64,000 nucleotides of DNA from Burkholderia sp. 9120 (GTDB lineage Bacteria > Pseudomonadota > Gammaproteobacteria > Burkholderiales > Burkholderiaceae). The stretch spans positions 4,712,001-4,776,000 of the forward strand of contig NZ_JQNA01000002.1 in NCBI RefSeq assembly GCF_000745015.1, read 5' to 3'. Under the pieces are notes generated by a model, which was given only the letters and a program-made list of their open reading frames with translations, ran no database searches and had not been told where the DNA came from. A program made the position numbers and the translations under genes. Of the stretch, positions 63,485 to 64,000 are shown piece after piece (within the stretch, counting starts at the first letter, position 1; each line of letters begins with the position of its first letter).

Positions 63485-63814
63485 TCACGTCAAGCTCAGC
63501 GAGTTCAGATGAAAGACCGGTTCGAGCGGCTGCTGAAACGGCGTGTGATCGGGCGCGGTTTGCATGATGTCGGCCATGTAATCCCACCATTTGCGCATCA
63601 CGTCGAGTCGCGGCAGGTCGTCCATGGTGTGATGCGTGGTGCGCGTCAGGATGGCGAACAGATGGTTCGTGTCCGCGTCGAAGAAAATCCGGTACTCGCG
63701 CACGCCGCCGTTGTGCAACGCATCAACCAGCTCGGGCCAGATTTGCGCGTGACGTCGCTCGTATTCTTCGCGCATGCCGGGGTTGAGCACCATCCGGAAA
63801 GCGATTGTCTCCAT
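63485..63814 (-). CDS. rhaM: L-rhamnose mutarotase
   Basis: 109 residues. It interconverts alpha and beta L-rhamnose anomers. The family pattern is clear: AFRMVLNPGMREEYERRHAQ, IWPELVDALHNGGVREYRIF, TTHHTMDDLPRLDVMRKWWD. It is the first gene of the leftward rhamnose operon, with a good sigma70-like promoter 60-90 bases upstream (63877-63906). Confidence 0.95.
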   Translation of the reverse strand: METIAFRMVLNPGMREEYERRHAQIWPELVDALHNGGVREYRIFFDADTNHLFAILTRTTHHTMDDLPRLDVMRKWWDYMADIMQTAPDHTPFQQPLEPVFHLNSLSLT

Positions 63815-63876
63815 TGCGGCTTGTCTCCCGTCGTATTCGGGCGCTTGTCCGGCGATGCGGCTCAGCGTCTGATGCG

Positions 63877-63906
63877 ACTATAATTCCTGCGTCGATAGCA
63901 TCTCAA
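63877..63906 (-). promoter_or_regulatory. rhaM operon promoter with inverted repeat at the -35
   Basis: On the minus strand TTGAGA (63906-63901), an 18-base spacer and TATAGT (63882-63877) make a near-consensus promoter about 60 bases upstream of the rhaM ATG. The inverted repeat CAATCC-N7-GGATTG (63904-63922) overlaps the -35 and extends upstream, where a regulator could act. The divergent gene at 63953 shares this region. Confidence 0.6.
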
Positions 63907-63952
63907 TCCGTTCTTGGGATTGGGCGATCCACAAACCGAATCGCACAGAGCC

Positions 63953-64000
63953 ATGAGCCAACACTCCGCTGCCGTCGCACTCGTCAATCGGCTCAAGTTC
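63953..64000 (+). CDS. Start of a divergent gene, possibly a LysR-type regulator (partial)
   Basis: Only 16 codons are in the window (MSQHSAAVALVNRLKF). The LVNRLKF start is typical of one group of LysR-family regulators that continue RHLxLL, but this is weak evidence. Its position, divergent from the rhamnose operon and sharing the inverted repeat at 63904-63922, fits a regulator of that operon. Confidence 0.5.
   Translation, partial: MSQHSAAVALVNRLKF

Noticed and set aside
1..64000. Mobile elements, prophage or defence genes
   Set aside because: No transposase, integrase, terminal inverted repeats, restriction or toxin-antitoxin genes were recognised, and base composition looks even except for short promoter islands.

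Overview
The window reads as ordinary chromosomal DNA of a GC-rich betaproteobacterium of the Paraburkholderia/Burkholderia group. The evidence is the gene content: a DUF4148 secreted protein, a second extended IF-1, an OmpC-type Burkholderia porin, a DUF1488 protein, an MprA-like subtilase, a second MreB-like protein, and rhamnose and valine catabolic clusters. I see no insertion sequence, prophage, integrase, CRISPR array, tRNA or rRNA. No gene looks clearly broken. Most genes are metabolic, transport or regulatory.

Layout. 0-8.9 kb: an RpiR/MurR-type regulator with two matching operator-like palindromes, a glycogen-debranching-type amylo-alpha-1,6-glucosidase, citrate synthase (gltA), an unknown small protein behind an intrinsic terminator, two alpha/beta hydrolases and an MreB-like protein. 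9-16.5 kb: a 14-TM drug exporter, an AraC regulator, glutaminase, then a metal-response locus made of a His-rich PadR regulator (YqjI-like), a siderophore-interacting flavoprotein (YqjH-like) and an MFS exporter. 16.5-20.2 kb: an AI-2E/PerM permease, two CsbD stress proteins and a triple-PAS LuxR regulator. 20.4-29.4 kb: a leftward valine (branched-chain acyl-CoA) catabolic cluster (acyl-CoA dehydrogenase, acyl-CoA synthetase, mmsA, mmsB, enoyl-CoA hydratase, HIBYL-CoA hydrolase) with a divergent AraC regulator. 29.5-32 kb: an NfeD/slipin operon. 32-41 kb: small conserved proteins, an NCS2 purine permease, a sigma54 activator, a ferredoxin, a YheO-type regulator and a second infA. 41.2-43.7 kb: a divergent FCD-GntR regulator and CynX-type MFS pair with two FadR-like operators between them. 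44-50.2 kb: a subtilase lipoprotein, a TPR-GT9 protein and an isolated nasTS nitrate-sensing pair. 50.3-57.7 kb: a TctDE-type two-component system divergent from a ferric/organophosphate-type ABC importer and a porin. 57.8-64 kb: a leftward L-rhamnose operon (rhaM, lactonase, ABC transporter) with a good promoter, and the first 16 codons of a divergent gene, probably LysR.

I do not find a clearly undescribed multi-gene system. The best leads are cis-regulatory and architectural. They are the paired RpiR operators; the PadR locus, with a duplicated SLHALWHA motif bracketing its His-rich region and a 53-bp tandem repeat before the next gene; the FadR-type operator pair; the three-hairpin infA leader; the terminator just upstream of an unknown gene; and coding micro/minisatellites in linker regions of NfeD and an MFS transporter. 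These are read by eye and need comparative or experimental confirmation.
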